Below are positions 51,987-60,436 of a stretch of 64,000 bases of DNA, one piece after another. The position numbers and the translations under genes are program-made. Numbering within the stretch: the first letter of the stretch is position 1; every line of letters starts with the position of its first letter. The stretch is taken from the NCBI GenBank assembly GCA_964486055.1, contig CAZALE010000007.1, forward strand, positions 110,150 to 174,149, read 5' to 3'. Origin of the DNA: J014 sp964486055. Lineage in GTDB: Bacteria; Acidobacteriota; Blastocatellia; Pyrinomonadales; Pyrinomonadaceae. The notes under the pieces are model-generated. The model was not told the origin of the DNA and searched no databases. It was given only the letters and a program-made list of their open reading frames with translations.

Positions 51987-52995
51987 AATTACTCATCACC
52001 TCCTTGTAAACATTAATGTAACCATCAACCATTTTCTCGACACTAAAATTCTCTTGAACGTGTTGACGAAGCTTGCGCTTATCGAGAGTATCAAGCTCTT
52101 TGAGCGCCTGCACCGCTTCGTCAATCGATTCTACGATAAAGCCTGTCTCACCATTTTTTATTATCTCAGGTATCGAGCCTTTTGGCCTAGCTATGACTGG
52201 TGTTCCGCAGGCCATGGCTTCTATCAAACTCAAGCCAAATGGCTCGTTAAAGTTTATTATGTGAAGCAAAGCTCTAGCCTTACCCAAAACTTCGTCACGT
52301 TCATCCGGTCCTACAGAGCCAATGTATTTTATTTGATCTCCATCAATGTAGGGAGCCACTTTTTCATTAAAATATTTTTGGTCTTGAATAATACCCGCAA
52401 TTATCAACCTACAACCAGCTCTTTTGGCTATCTCTATTGCTTCAAAGGTTCCTTTCTCGTGATGTATTCTACCAAAAAATAGCAGATAATCATCCTTTTG
52501 CTCTCTAAAGGTAAATTCTTGCAATGGTATACCATGATACACAGTCGCAACGTAGTTGAGATCGGGGTTTCTATCGGCATTGCTGATTGAAACATAATAA
52601 ACATGCCCGTTGTATTTCTTATAAACTGGCACTATCCGCTCTGACGAAAAACCGTGAATTGTAGTCACTACAGGCGTTTTGATAAGCTTACTGTAAGAAA
52701 GAGGCAAAAAGTCAAAATGATTGTGTATCAGATCAAATTCCTCAGCTCGCTCAAACACCTCAGATATATGTAGACATTCCCATACTTTTACATCCAAAGA
52801 CGGATCCTCAGAGTATGGCCGGGGACAGATGCCTACAAGCTTTGCCTTTGTTACCGAATCGGCAGTTGCAAACAAAGTAACATCGAGTCCCCTTTCAACC
52901 AGACCCTCGGTCAAAAGCGAAACGACTCTTTCCCACGGGCCATAATGCCGCGGCGGAACTCTCCACGAAATCGGCGCAAGAATTGCTACTTTCAT
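51946..52995 (-). CDS. Glycosyltransferase family 4 protein
   Basis: A 349-residue GT-B retaining glycosyltransferase. The N-terminal acceptor domain has A-P-I-S-W-R-V-P-P-R-H-Y-G-P-W-E and F-D-L-I-H-N-H-F-D. The C-terminal donor domain has F-F-G-R-I-H-H-E-K-G and the E-x7-E motif region E-P-F-G-L-S-L-I-E-A-M-A-C-G-T-P-V-I-A. GDP-mannose is a likely donor given the operon, but this is inference. The ATG at 52995 overlaps the uspA stop (ATGA); an in-frame start six codons upstream is less likely. Confidence 0.9.
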   Translation of the reverse strand: MKVAILAPISWRVPPRHYGPWERVVSLLTEGLVERGLDVTLFATADSVTKAKLVGICPRPYSEDPSLDVKVWECLHISEVFERAEEFDLIHNHFDFLPLSYSKLIKTPVVTTIHGFSSERIVPVYKKYNGHVYYVSISNADRNPDLNYVATVYHGIPLQEFTFREQKDDYLLFFGRIHHEKGTFEAIEIAKRAGCRLIIAGIIQDQKYFNEKVAPYIDGDQIKYIGSVGPDERDEVLGKARALLHIINFNEPFGLSLIEAMACGTPVIARPKGSIPEIIKNGETGFIVESIDEAVQALKELDTLDKRKLRQHVQENFSVEKMVDGYINVYKEVMSNYGSFPEIRSETMG

Positions 52996-53438
52996 ACTAC
53001 GTCCGGAACGCAAATTACTGGTATTCGCGAAGCCCTAACCACCTTCTCAGCTGTAGAACCAAAAATCAACTCCTCTACGTCTTTACCTCGACGGCCTCTG
53101 ACACCGACGACTATAGCTTGAAAATCCAAATCATTGGCAACTCGCAGTATTTCCACGAAGGGTTTTCCGACCACGGTCATGGTTTCAATTTTAGGTCTTT
53201 CTGCTGGTAGGCTGTCTAGTATCTTTCTCAATCTCTGCTCAGCATTTTCTCTCATCTTTGCGATAGCAGAGTCTAGTTCGTCAAAACCCTCTTGGCTAAG
53301 TCTCTCTGCAAAGTCAGAATCTATGACATGAAGCAAGTATACATCACCGTCGCGACCCACAAGCGAAAGCGCAAACTCAATTGCACGCAGTGAGTTTTGA
53401 GAAAAATCTACTGCTACGAGAACATCTTCTATTCTCAT
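52992..53438 (-). CDS. Universal stress protein, UspA family
   Basis: A 148-residue single-domain USP with V-A-V-D-F-S-Q-N-S at the start and the ATP-binding G-V-R-G-R-R-G-K-D-V-E-E-L-I-F-G-S-T-A-E-type C-terminal motif (Gly-x2-Gly-x9-Gly-Ser). It probably binds ATP. A strong GGAGGG lies upstream of the ATG. Its place inside the glycan block, coupled to the GT4 gene, suggests the block is tied to stress or dormancy; that is inference. Confidence 0.92.
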   Translation of the reverse strand: MRIEDVLVAVDFSQNSLRAIEFALSLVGRDGDVYLLHVIDSDFAERLSQEGFDELDSAIAKMRENAEQRLRKILDSLPAERPKIETMTVVGKPFVEILRVANDLDFQAIVVGVRGRRGKDVEELIFGSTAEKVVRASRIPVICVPDVV

Positions 53439-53556
53439 CGTATTTTACCCTCCTTTAAACAAACTTACAGAAAACTTGTGAAACGCTGCTGATCTAGATA
53501 GCAGAAATCTGCTCTCGAAAATGCAATCGATTTACGCTGAATTCTTGGACAGATTT

Positions 53557-54510
53557 TCAGCCAGATGACTTTTTAAGCCACTGAAGAAGTTCTTTTAGGC
53601 TGCCTTTTGCTAGAGCTATCGATGTATCAGCAGCGCCGTAATAGAGTAGTATCTCATCTGCGTTGCAAACCACTCCACATGGAAAAACGACGTCGCTTAC
53701 GTCGCCCAAGCGTTCGTATGGTTCATCAGGACCAAATATCCACTCATCACCGCGTGCTATAACGCGTCTTGGATCTTCTAAATCCAACAAAGCAAGTCCA
53801 AGCCTGTATATACACCCAGCTGGTGTAGTCTTCACACCGTGATAAATGATCAGCCATCCTTCCTCAGTTTCGATCGGAGGTGGCGATAATCCAATCTTAT
53901 TTGCGTCCCACCAGGCCCCTCTTCTCGCTTCTAAGAGAACGCAATGATCGCCCCAATGCTTAAGATCCGGCGAATAAGAAATCCAGATGTTTGCCTTTGT
54001 TAACGGGTAATTCGAGATCGGGCGATGAATTAAGACCCACCTTCCATCGAATCTTCGCGGGAAAAGAGCAGCATCCTTATCTTCGGGTGGCATGATTACG
54101 CCGTGACGTTCAAACGTCTTGAAATCTTCAGTAAGAGCTAATGACACGAGTGGTCCACTTGTCGAGTATGAGGTGTAGACCACAGCATATTTTCCTAGCT
54201 CATCAATCCAGGTTATTCTCGGGTCTTCAATACCCCAAATCTCTTCTGGATAGTTTTCGGGATCGGGAAGCAAAGTAGGTTGAGGATCTATCCGCCAATC
54301 TGTTACGCCATCTTTACTCCTTGCTACGGTAAGATGAGATATTCCGCGTCTATCCTCAACCCTAACTAATAACAATACATCTCCATCACGAAGACGCGTC
54401 GCTCCTGCGTTAAAAACGGTATTGGCTGGATAAGGCCAATCATTAGCCGTTAGAATCGGATTACCTTCGTAACGATGAAAAAGCTCTTTGAAGAGATTAT
54501 TTTTTCCCAT
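53557..54510 (-). CDS. Glycoside hydrolase family 130 (mannoside phosphorylase/mannosidase type)
   Basis: This 317-residue five-bladed beta-propeller protein matches GH130: R-Y-E-G-N-P-I-L near the N-terminus, N-A-G-A-T-R-L, the W-G-I-E-D-P-R-I-T segment whose Asp is the catalytic acid, L-I-H-R-P-I, and Y-H-G-V and Y-Y-G-A-A-D-T at the end. GH130 enzymes are phosphorylases or hydrolases acting on beta-mannosides (Man-Glc, Man-GlcNAc, beta-1,2-mannan). I take the ATG at 54510; the frame opens earlier at a TTG at 54558. No signal peptide is seen. It follows the fused glycosyltransferase gene. Confidence 0.92.
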   Translation of the reverse strand: MGKNNLFKELFHRYEGNPILTANDWPYPANTVFNAGATRLRDGDVLLLVRVEDRRGISHLTVARSKDGVTDWRIDPQPTLLPDPENYPEEIWGIEDPRITWIDELGKYAVVYTSYSTSGPLVSLALTEDFKTFERHGVIMPPEDKDAALFPRRFDGRWVLIHRPISNYPLTKANIWISYSPDLKHWGDHCVLLEARRGAWWDANKIGLSPPPIETEEGWLIIYHGVKTTPAGCIYRLGLALLDLEDPRRVIARGDEWIFGPDEPYERLGDVSDVVFPCGVVCNADEILLYYGAADTSIALAKGSLKELLQWLKKSSG

Positions 54511-54564
54511 AGGCACTAATCCAAAAGCACAAGCTTGAGATTGAACTAGACTTTGCAAATCCTT

Positions 54565-56817
54565 TTAGAAGGCAACTGTTCTGATCTCGGTTTCCTTTGT
54601 TTGCCTTTCTCTCTGGCGAGATGCAGCCAGCAGTCCTAGAAGACAACATATCACTGACTCTGCTCCCTGATTCATACTAGCGCCTTGCGGATCTAATCCA
54701 TCAGAGCATGCTCCCGTGGTGAAATCATATAACCCTATGCCCAATCTGTTTCTTCCTAAAAACCACTCGACTGCAGCTCTTGCCATATCGAGATAGAAAT
54801 CCTTGCCGGTTATCTCATAGGCTAAGCAACAGGTTTCAATCGTATAACCAGCTTCTATAGGTTGTTGACCAAAGATGGCTCTAGCTTGTCCTTTACGATA
54901 CCAACCTTGATTACCAACAAAATCAAAATACCCGTTTCGATATGTCTGCTCAATCAGAAAATCAAATGACTCTAGACCGATATTTAGATATTTTTCGTTT
55001 CCTGTGACACGATATGCAAGCAGCATAGCTTGAGGAATTTTTGCATTTGCATAGGTTATTTCATCGCCAAACCATTTCCAGCCCTCCGTGCTGCTCTCTT
55101 TGTATAACTGCATTAACTGCTCTGCTAGCTCGACCAACAAACGACGTACCAGTATTGCTCCCTCGTATCTCTGCAGAAAGCTGTAAAGACCACAAATAGC
55201 ATATGCGATCGCACGCGGATATTGAAGCCGTAAATTCTCTATCGCTCTTTCGAAAATATCCTTAGCTAAAACCTGCATTTTCTCGTCAGGGGACATCGAG
55301 ATGGCAGTGCCAAGTCCCCACAAGGCACGTCCCATCGTATCCTCACTCCCACATTCATCAGTAAAGCGCCGAGAGTAGTCCATGAAATTATGAAACTTTC
55401 CGTCTGGCCTTTGAGCATATTGAATAAAACTAAGATAGCATCTAGCAAGTTCTATGGCACGATTATCTTTAAACTGCTGATAATAATTTAAGACTGCTAC
55501 TAACGCTCTGGCAGCATCGTCAGTGGTATAACCGAACCTTCTATCTGGAACTCCGTAAGTGGCATGTTGAAAAATCCCGGTATCATCTGTCAAACGAATC
55601 AGATGATCTAGTCGGGGCTCAGCCATCTCACTAACAAACATCGTGTTACTTCTCGTCTGCAAGGCGCTGACATGCTTCTTGCGACCAGAGTTTATTTTGT
55701 CAAAAAGTTCAGCATAGGCCGAGCCGACGTTAGACCAGGTCATCTGGCGACCAAATTCGTATGCTTTCTTTCGCATTCTATGTCTGATAGCTTCATTCTC
55801 TATCAGATCTATTAGAGCCTTAGACAATCCATGGACATCTCGAAAATCAACCAGCTTTCCTCTTCCGTTCGCTAAAACCTCTTCAGCATAGAAGTAAGGC
55901 GTTGATATGATTGCCTTGCCTGTTCCAACGGCATATGCAAGCGTGCCGCTGACTATTTGCTCTCTAGACTGATAAGGAGTCACGTATATATCACAAGCGC
56001 CTATGAACTCACACAGCTGTTCAAAATCCACATATCTATCAAAGAAAATCACGTGATTTTCTAAATTCAGTTCGCGCGTTTTACGTTTTAACCATAATCG
56101 ATATTCCTCGCCCTCACGACGCTTAACCTCTGGGTGAGTTGCACCAAGCACTATGTACACAATCTCTGGATGTTTTTCTACTACCGGAGGCAAAGCCTCT
56201 AGCATGAATTCTATACCTTTGTTACGGCTTATCAATCCAAAGGTCAAAATTACTAACCTGCCTTCAACCTTGAATTTATCCTTGTAAAAATTGGGATCTA
56301 CGAATGGCATATCAGGCACCCCATGATGAATCATGCTGATTTTGCCCTCTGGTATGCCATAAACATCTCTTAAAATCGAAATGGCTTTATTACTTAAAAC
56401 GACGAGATGATCGGAGATATCTGCAATTCGTAAAAGAGTCTCTTTCAAACCCTCATTGGGTGCACTTAAAACCGTATGCAGTGTCGTTACCACTGGCTTT
56501 TGCAGATTCAAAAGCAATTCAGCAACATATCGACCATGATTCCCTCCAAAGATACCAAATTCATGCTGCAAACATACAAGATCGACTCCAGAGAAGTTTA
56601 TAAACTCTGCCGCTAGTCTGTAATCGCTCAAGCGATTCTGACGTATCTCAAAGACTACCTCCGGTGGATAATCAAATGAATCTAGCTCATTGGTTATGGC
56701 AATCACTGACGAATTGTAGCCACTTTCTAAAAGGGCTTTCCTCAAATCGAACGTAAAAGTCGCAATGCCGCATGCCCTCGGCGGATAAGTCGAGATAAGG
56801 CATACCTTCTTTTCCAT
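54565..56817 (-). CDS. GT4 glycosyltransferase fused to a C-terminal alpha/alpha-barrel domain
   Basis: A 750-residue protein of two parts. Residues 1-375 are a GT-B family 4 glycosyltransferase (Y-P-P-R-A-C-G-I-A-T-F-T, L-Q-H-E-F-G-I-F-G-G, L-T-F-G-L-I-S-R-N-K-G, and Y-Q-S-R-E-Q-I-V-S-G-T-L-A-Y-A-V-G-T-G). Residues about 400-735 read as a helical (alpha/alpha) barrel like glycoside-processing or epimerase-type domains, with T-T-D-D-A-A-R-A-L, W-K-W-F-G-D-E-I-T-Y-A-N-A-K-I-P and P-I-E-A-G-Y-T-I-E-T-C-C. The Shine-Dalgarno sequence AGGAGGT precedes the ATG closely. As first gene of the mannose block it may make, and the second domain may process, one glycan. The GH130 partner follows directly. 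Confidence 0.88.
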   Translation of the reverse strand: MEKKVCLISTYPPRACGIATFTFDLRKALLESGYNSSVIAITNELDSFDYPPEVVFEIRQNRLSDYRLAAEFINFSGVDLVCLQHEFGIFGGNHGRYVAELLLNLQKPVVTTLHTVLSAPNEGLKETLLRIADISDHLVVLSNKAISILRDVYGIPEGKISMIHHGVPDMPFVDPNFYKDKFKVEGRLVILTFGLISRNKGIEFMLEALPPVVEKHPEIVYIVLGATHPEVKRREGEEYRLWLKRKTRELNLENHVIFFDRYVDFEQLCEFIGACDIYVTPYQSREQIVSGTLAYAVGTGKAIISTPYFYAEEVLANGRGKLVDFRDVHGLSKALIDLIENEAIRHRMRKKAYEFGRQMTWSNVGSAYAELFDKINSGRKKHVSALQTRSNTMFVSEMAEPRLDHLIRLTDDTGIFQHATYGVPDRRFGYTTDDAARALVAVLNYYQQFKDNRAIELARCYLSFIQYAQRPDGKFHNFMDYSRRFTDECGSEDTMGRALWGLGTAISMSPDEKMQVLAKDIFERAIENLRLQYPRAIAYAICGLYSFLQRYEGAILVRRLLVELAEQLMQLYKESSTEGWKWFGDEITYANAKIPQAMLLAYRVTGNEKYLNIGLESFDFLIEQTYRNGYFDFVGNQGWYRKGQARAIFGQQPIEAGYTIETCCLAYEITGKDFYLDMARAAVEWFLGRNRLGIGLYDFTTGACSDGLDPQGASMNQGAESVICCLLGLLAASRQRERQTKETEIRTVAF

Positions 56818-57126
56818 AGATTACCTCCTGAACTAACTAATCTTCATTTTAGCAAAAAGCAAAAACTCTCTTCCTCATCAACCCGGCCCGAAACCCTGAA
56901 AAGCCTATTGACCAGAATCCACGCAACAATTGAATTTACTGCAGAATCAGAGCAGTCTGTTTTTAGACCACACACTTTTCTGTAAATTTCAGCTTTAGCG
57001 ACTCTTACATCACTTGCTGTCTATTTATGAGCTTTTGAGAAAACTCATGCCTAACTTTTAAATTAAGCACGATCAAATATTTTTATCTTAACCCTAGGGG
57101 GCAGAATCATGAGAGCACGGTAGATT
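56818..57126. other. Intergenic stretch of 309 bases upstream of the glycan block
   Basis: This lies between the acyltransferase stop and the GT4-fusion start, both leftward, so it should hold the promoter of the glycan block. Apart from the Shine-Dalgarno sequence next to 56817 I see no confident promoter, terminator, repeat or RNA gene here. Confidence 0.4.
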
Positions 57127-57798
57127 TTATAAGATTTTCTGGTAAGCATCGAGCCTTGAATGACAGATATCAGATTTAAGTTGATCTAAGGTACTTGTTA
57201 AATCATGCTGCATCTGTTTTAACACTTGTGGACGTTTCTCGCTTTGCCCGTTTACGACTTTGACGCTGCCAAGCCTGACAAAAATTTCTGGCTTAAAGTC
57301 GCCCAAGAATTCGTAGCGGCAAGCCATGGGAAGCAGGGCCACTTTTCTCAACTTAAGAGCAATTCTCGCAATTCCACTTTCGAATTTTATGGGTCTCAGA
57401 TCATTAGGCTCTATCTTCCCTTGTGGAAAAATAAGCAGTGCTATGTTATTTTTAGAGGCAAGTAAATTTGCTGCGTAGTTTATACTCTCAATCGAGCGTT
57501 TCGGATCATTTCTTACAATAGAAAATGCTCCTAACCATCGAAAGAAGAAATACTTTTTAAGCTGCTTTTCTTCCATCATTACATACCAATCAAGACTCGT
57601 TAAACGAGAGATTTCATAGGCAAGCAATCCATCCCACCAACTGGAATGGTTCGCATAGACTAAAAAAGGCACTTCAACTCGACTAAGCAAACTTTCCAAG
57701 CCATAAACGTAAATTCCTTTGAAACGCCTCTTGATCAAATTGCGGTTATAAAGGCTAAAGATCAAATCGAATAACTTGCTTTTGTTAGCCGATATCAT
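57127..57798 (-). CDS. Lysophospholipid acyltransferase family protein (PlsC-like)
   Basis: A 223-residue membrane-associated acyltransferase. The catalytic H-x4-D motif is N-H-S-S-W-W-D-G at residues 50-57, and the glycerophosphate-binding motif appears as F-P-Q-G-K-I-E-P in place of F-P-E-G-T-R. The Gln and Lys substitutions are seen in a branch that acylates sugars or carotenoid glycosides as well as lipids, so the acceptor is open. It overlaps the alanine racemase stop by 14 bases, indicating co-transcription. Confidence 0.85.
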   Translation of the reverse strand: MISANKSKLFDLIFSLYNRNLIKRRFKGIYVYGLESLLSRVEVPFLVYANHSSWWDGLLAYEISRLTSLDWYVMMEEKQLKKYFFFRWLGAFSIVRNDPKRSIESINYAANLLASKNNIALLIFPQGKIEPNDLRPIKFESGIARIALKLRKVALLPMACRYEFLGDFKPEIFVRLGSVKVVNGQSEKRPQVLKQMQHDLTSTLDQLKSDICHSRLDAYQKIL

Positions 57799-58936
57799 CT
57801 CGATATATCCGATGAACTCTGCGATTTATTCTGCAGGTTATTTCATACGATATCGTTTCACACCATCTAGCCACGTCCTCAGCGCTGACTTTTAACCCAT
57901 TTTGTTCTCCTATCAGCAAGACCTCATCGCCGACTTTCACATCTGCAATTTCAGTTACATCCACGAGGGTCCAATCCATGGAGATTCTGCCAACTATCGG
58001 CGCATATGCGTTCCTAATTATGCAGAAACCTTTATTAGATAGCAGACGCGGATAGCCGTCATTGTATCCTACGGGTAACGAGGCGATGATCGAGCGCCTT
58101 TTGGTTCTGAAGGTTAGACCATAGCCTATGGGTTCTCCAGCAGGCACCTCCTTCAGCAAACTAATTCTGGTGTGAAAACTCATCACTCTTCGTAGCTGAG
58201 GCCTCTGAACTCCATCAGGCAAGATATCTTCCCAAATCCCGTAGAGTAATCCTCCGAGTCTTACCATGTTTCCTCGTGCCTGTCTGTAAGCAATAGCCGC
58301 GGGCGAATTAGCCATGTCTAAATATTTCGGCTGAAAGCCTAAACGCTTGAATAGCTCGACTGATTCATGAAACCTCTGAATTTGCAGCAAAGTGTATTGC
58401 TCATCTGAATCCGCAGCTGCAAAATGCGTCATGAGCCCTTCGACCTCAAGATTCTTAAGCTCTGAAAGCTGATAAGCGAATTCTGCAAATTTATCAAATC
58501 TCACCCCTACTCGATTCATTCCGGTGTCGACCTTTACATGAATTTTCGCTCTCGTATTTAACTCCGTCGCAGCTTTGTTCAAACGCTCTGCATTCTTTAT
58601 GTCGTAGATTACTGGTGTTAAATCATTCATCAAAACGTCACGCTCTTGCCCTTCCCAAAAACCACCTAAGCAAAGAATTGGCGTTTTTATCCCATTATCT
58701 CTTAATTCGATTCCCTCCTCAGGAATTGCAACTGCGAACCAGTCAATCCCAGCAGCTTCCAACTTTTTAGCACACGGCACTGCCCCATGACCATACGCAT
58801 CAGCCTTTATCACCGCCATGTAACTCACATCATCTCCCACATCTTTCTTTATGCTTAGAAAGTTATATGCGAGATTATTGAGATTTATCTCCACCCACGT
58901 CGGCCTTTTGGCTTGCATAATCAAAAAAACTAGCAT
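57785..58936 (-). CDS. alr: Alanine racemase
   Basis: This PLP enzyme interconverts L- and D-alanine for peptidoglycan. The PLP lysine is in A-V-I-K-A-D-A-Y-G-H-G, the other active-site Tyr in P-I-G-Y-G-L-T-F, and R-I-S-M-D-W-T-L-V-D is also present. The start is uncertain: the ATG at 58936 has GGAG four to five bases upstream, while an ATG at 58918 fits the usual family N-terminus (M-Q-A-K-R-P-T-W-V-E). Longer forms to 59041 lack support. It is divergent from the AttH/CrtC-like gene. Confidence 0.95.
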   Translation of the reverse strand: MLVFLIMQAKRPTWVEINLNNLAYNFLSIKKDVGDDVSYMAVIKADAYGHGAVPCAKKLEAAGIDWFAVAIPEEGIELRDNGIKTPILCLGGFWEGQERDVLMNDLTPVIYDIKNAERLNKAATELNTRAKIHVKVDTGMNRVGVRFDKFAEFAYQLSELKNLEVEGLMTHFAAADSDEQYTLLQIQRFHESVELFKRLGFQPKYLDMANSPAAIAYRQARGNMVRLGGLLYGIWEDILPDGVQRPQLRRVMSFHTRISLLKEVPAGEPIGYGLTFRTKRRSIIASLPVGYNDGYPRLLSNKGFCIIRNAYAPIVGRISMDWTLVDVTEIADVKVGDEVLLIGEQNGLKVSAEDVARWCETISYEITCRINRRVHRIYRDDIG

Positions 58937-59052
58937 AAACTCCACGTAATCTCTAATCAAAAATCCTTTTAACCTAAAATTATGAAAACATCGCTTGATT
59001 TTCCTTAACGAAAGTGTTAAATGCAGAAGTAGAACGAGCAAAGGGTAGGAGT

Positions 59053-60216
59053 ATGATAGATTTGAATAATTTCATCAAAAGTTTCGAACAAACAGCTTCT
59101 GATGTTCTCGAAAGTTTCGCTGAGATCTTGGTAGGCAAATCCGAATCTTTGAGGGACGGCACTGAATACTCCCCAGTAGAATTACCTAGAGACTTAGCAG
59201 CTCACCGAAATGCTCAAACTGAATGGTGGTATTATACTGGACATTGCACTACACAAACAGCTCGACAATTCGGCTTTGAATTAGTTTTCTTCAAACGTAG
59301 GACTGACTTAGACAAGTTCAATCTAGTGCCACTTAGACTTTTCGGTAATCCCCTATATTTCGCTCACTTCGCTATCACCGATATAACCAAAGGCAAATTT
59401 AGCTACGCCCATAGAAAAAGCGCGAATGGGTTGATGGATTTTCCAGCTGCGGCTAGTGAAGAGCGTTTTTTTATTCAAATAGGTGATTGGTCTGCCCGTG
59501 AATCATTCGATTATCATATTCTGAGAGCTTCAATGGATGATCTAACCCTTGAAGCGACTCTCAAACCATTAAAGCCAGCCGTGCTTAATGGTAAAAATCA
59601 AGATGGTATTTCATTTAAGGACGTAGGACAGGCATCACGTTACTTTAGTTACACCAGAATGCAAGTAGAGGGCTTTTTAAATGAAGCAGGAAAAGCCATT
59701 CCTTTCTCCGGCAGCGCATGGATGGATAGAGAGTTTGGAACATGGACACCAACCGAAAAACAAAAGGGCTGGGATTGGTTTTCCATTCAACTCGAAAATA
59801 ATTCTGAACTAATGTGTTACCAATTGCGCGATAGTCAAAACAACGTTTCAGAGTATTCTTGCGGCACCTGGATCCCAGACAATACAGGCACCTCTCATTT
59901 TCTGTCAAATGATGATTTTACAATCGAGGTGCTTGATTTCTGGAAGTCACCGCAAACCAATGCAAAATACCCTAGCGGATGGAGAATCAAAGTCCCAAAG
60001 TTCGATATCGATCTAGAGATTCATCCGTTCATAAAAAATCAAGAATTGGACACACGCGGCACTACGATGATCGTCTATTGGGAAGGTGCTTGCAAAGTAA
60101 CAGGTACGCCCTCGAATGGCAAGGCTTATGTAGAGTTAGTCGGTTATGACCGCTCCCATGAATCACCAAACCTTGCCTATTTCCTCATGGGAAACGAATT
60201 CGTGCGTAAACCTTAA
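59053..60216 (+). CDS. AttH/CrtC-like lipocalin-type protein
   Basis: A 387-residue protein of the AttH / carotenoid 1,2-hydratase-like superfamily, two lipocalin-like barrels. Markers are Q-T-E-W-W-Y-Y-T-G-H near residue 56, F-G-F-E-L-V-F-F-K-R-R, S-G-S-A-W-M-D-R-E-F-G-T-W, and G-W-D-W-F-S-I-Q-L near residue 237. These are the family's most conserved segments. Known members hydrate carotenoids or hydrolyse lipidic compounds; most are unassigned. No carotenoid genes are visible, apart from the possibly related acyltransferase nearby. The ATG at 59053 has a purine-rich GGGTAGGAG leader; an in-frame GTG at 59014 is less likely. Confidence 0.85.
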   Translation: MIDLNNFIKSFEQTASDVLESFAEILVGKSESLRDGTEYSPVELPRDLAAHRNAQTEWWYYTGHCTTQTARQFGFELVFFKRRTDLDKFNLVPLRLFGNPLYFAHFAITDITKGKFSYAHRKSANGLMDFPAAASEERFFIQIGDWSARESFDYHILRASMDDLTLEATLKPLKPAVLNGKNQDGISFKDVGQASRYFSYTRMQVEGFLNEAGKAIPFSGSAWMDREFGTWTPTEKQKGWDWFSIQLENNSELMCYQLRDSQNNVSEYSCGTWIPDNTGTSHFLSNDDFTIEVLDFWKSPQTNAKYPSGWRIKVPKFDIDLEIHPFIKNQELDTRGTTMIVYWEGACKVTGTPSNGKAYVELVGYDRSHESPNLAYFLMGNEFVRKP

Positions 60217-60348
60217 GCTGAGGGTCTTCTCCGTTCAAAAGCTAGGCTAAAATCTTCAGAACCTCCTAAGAAAAACAAAAAATGAAATTTTTTCGACTAA
60301 GATGATCTTAATTTCGTCTTAACCGTCGGATTCTAATTAATATTTCAC

Positions 60349-60377
60349 TTGTATTTCAAACTGAGATGAATTATTAT
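60349..60377 (+). promoter_or_regulatory. Sigma70-type promoter for the DUF1800/DUF1501 pair
   Basis: TTGTAT (60349-60354) and TATTAT (60372-60377) are separated by exactly 17 bases in the 220-base intergenic region. Transcription would start near 60384, about 53 bases before the ATG at 60437. A good Shine-Dalgarno sequence (AAGGAG, 60424-60429) lies seven bases before the ATG. Confidence 0.5.
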
Positions 60378-60436
60378 TCTTTAGGCTTTAAACATTATTT
60401 AAAAATTCAAACCAGCCAAAGTTAAGGAGAAAAATC

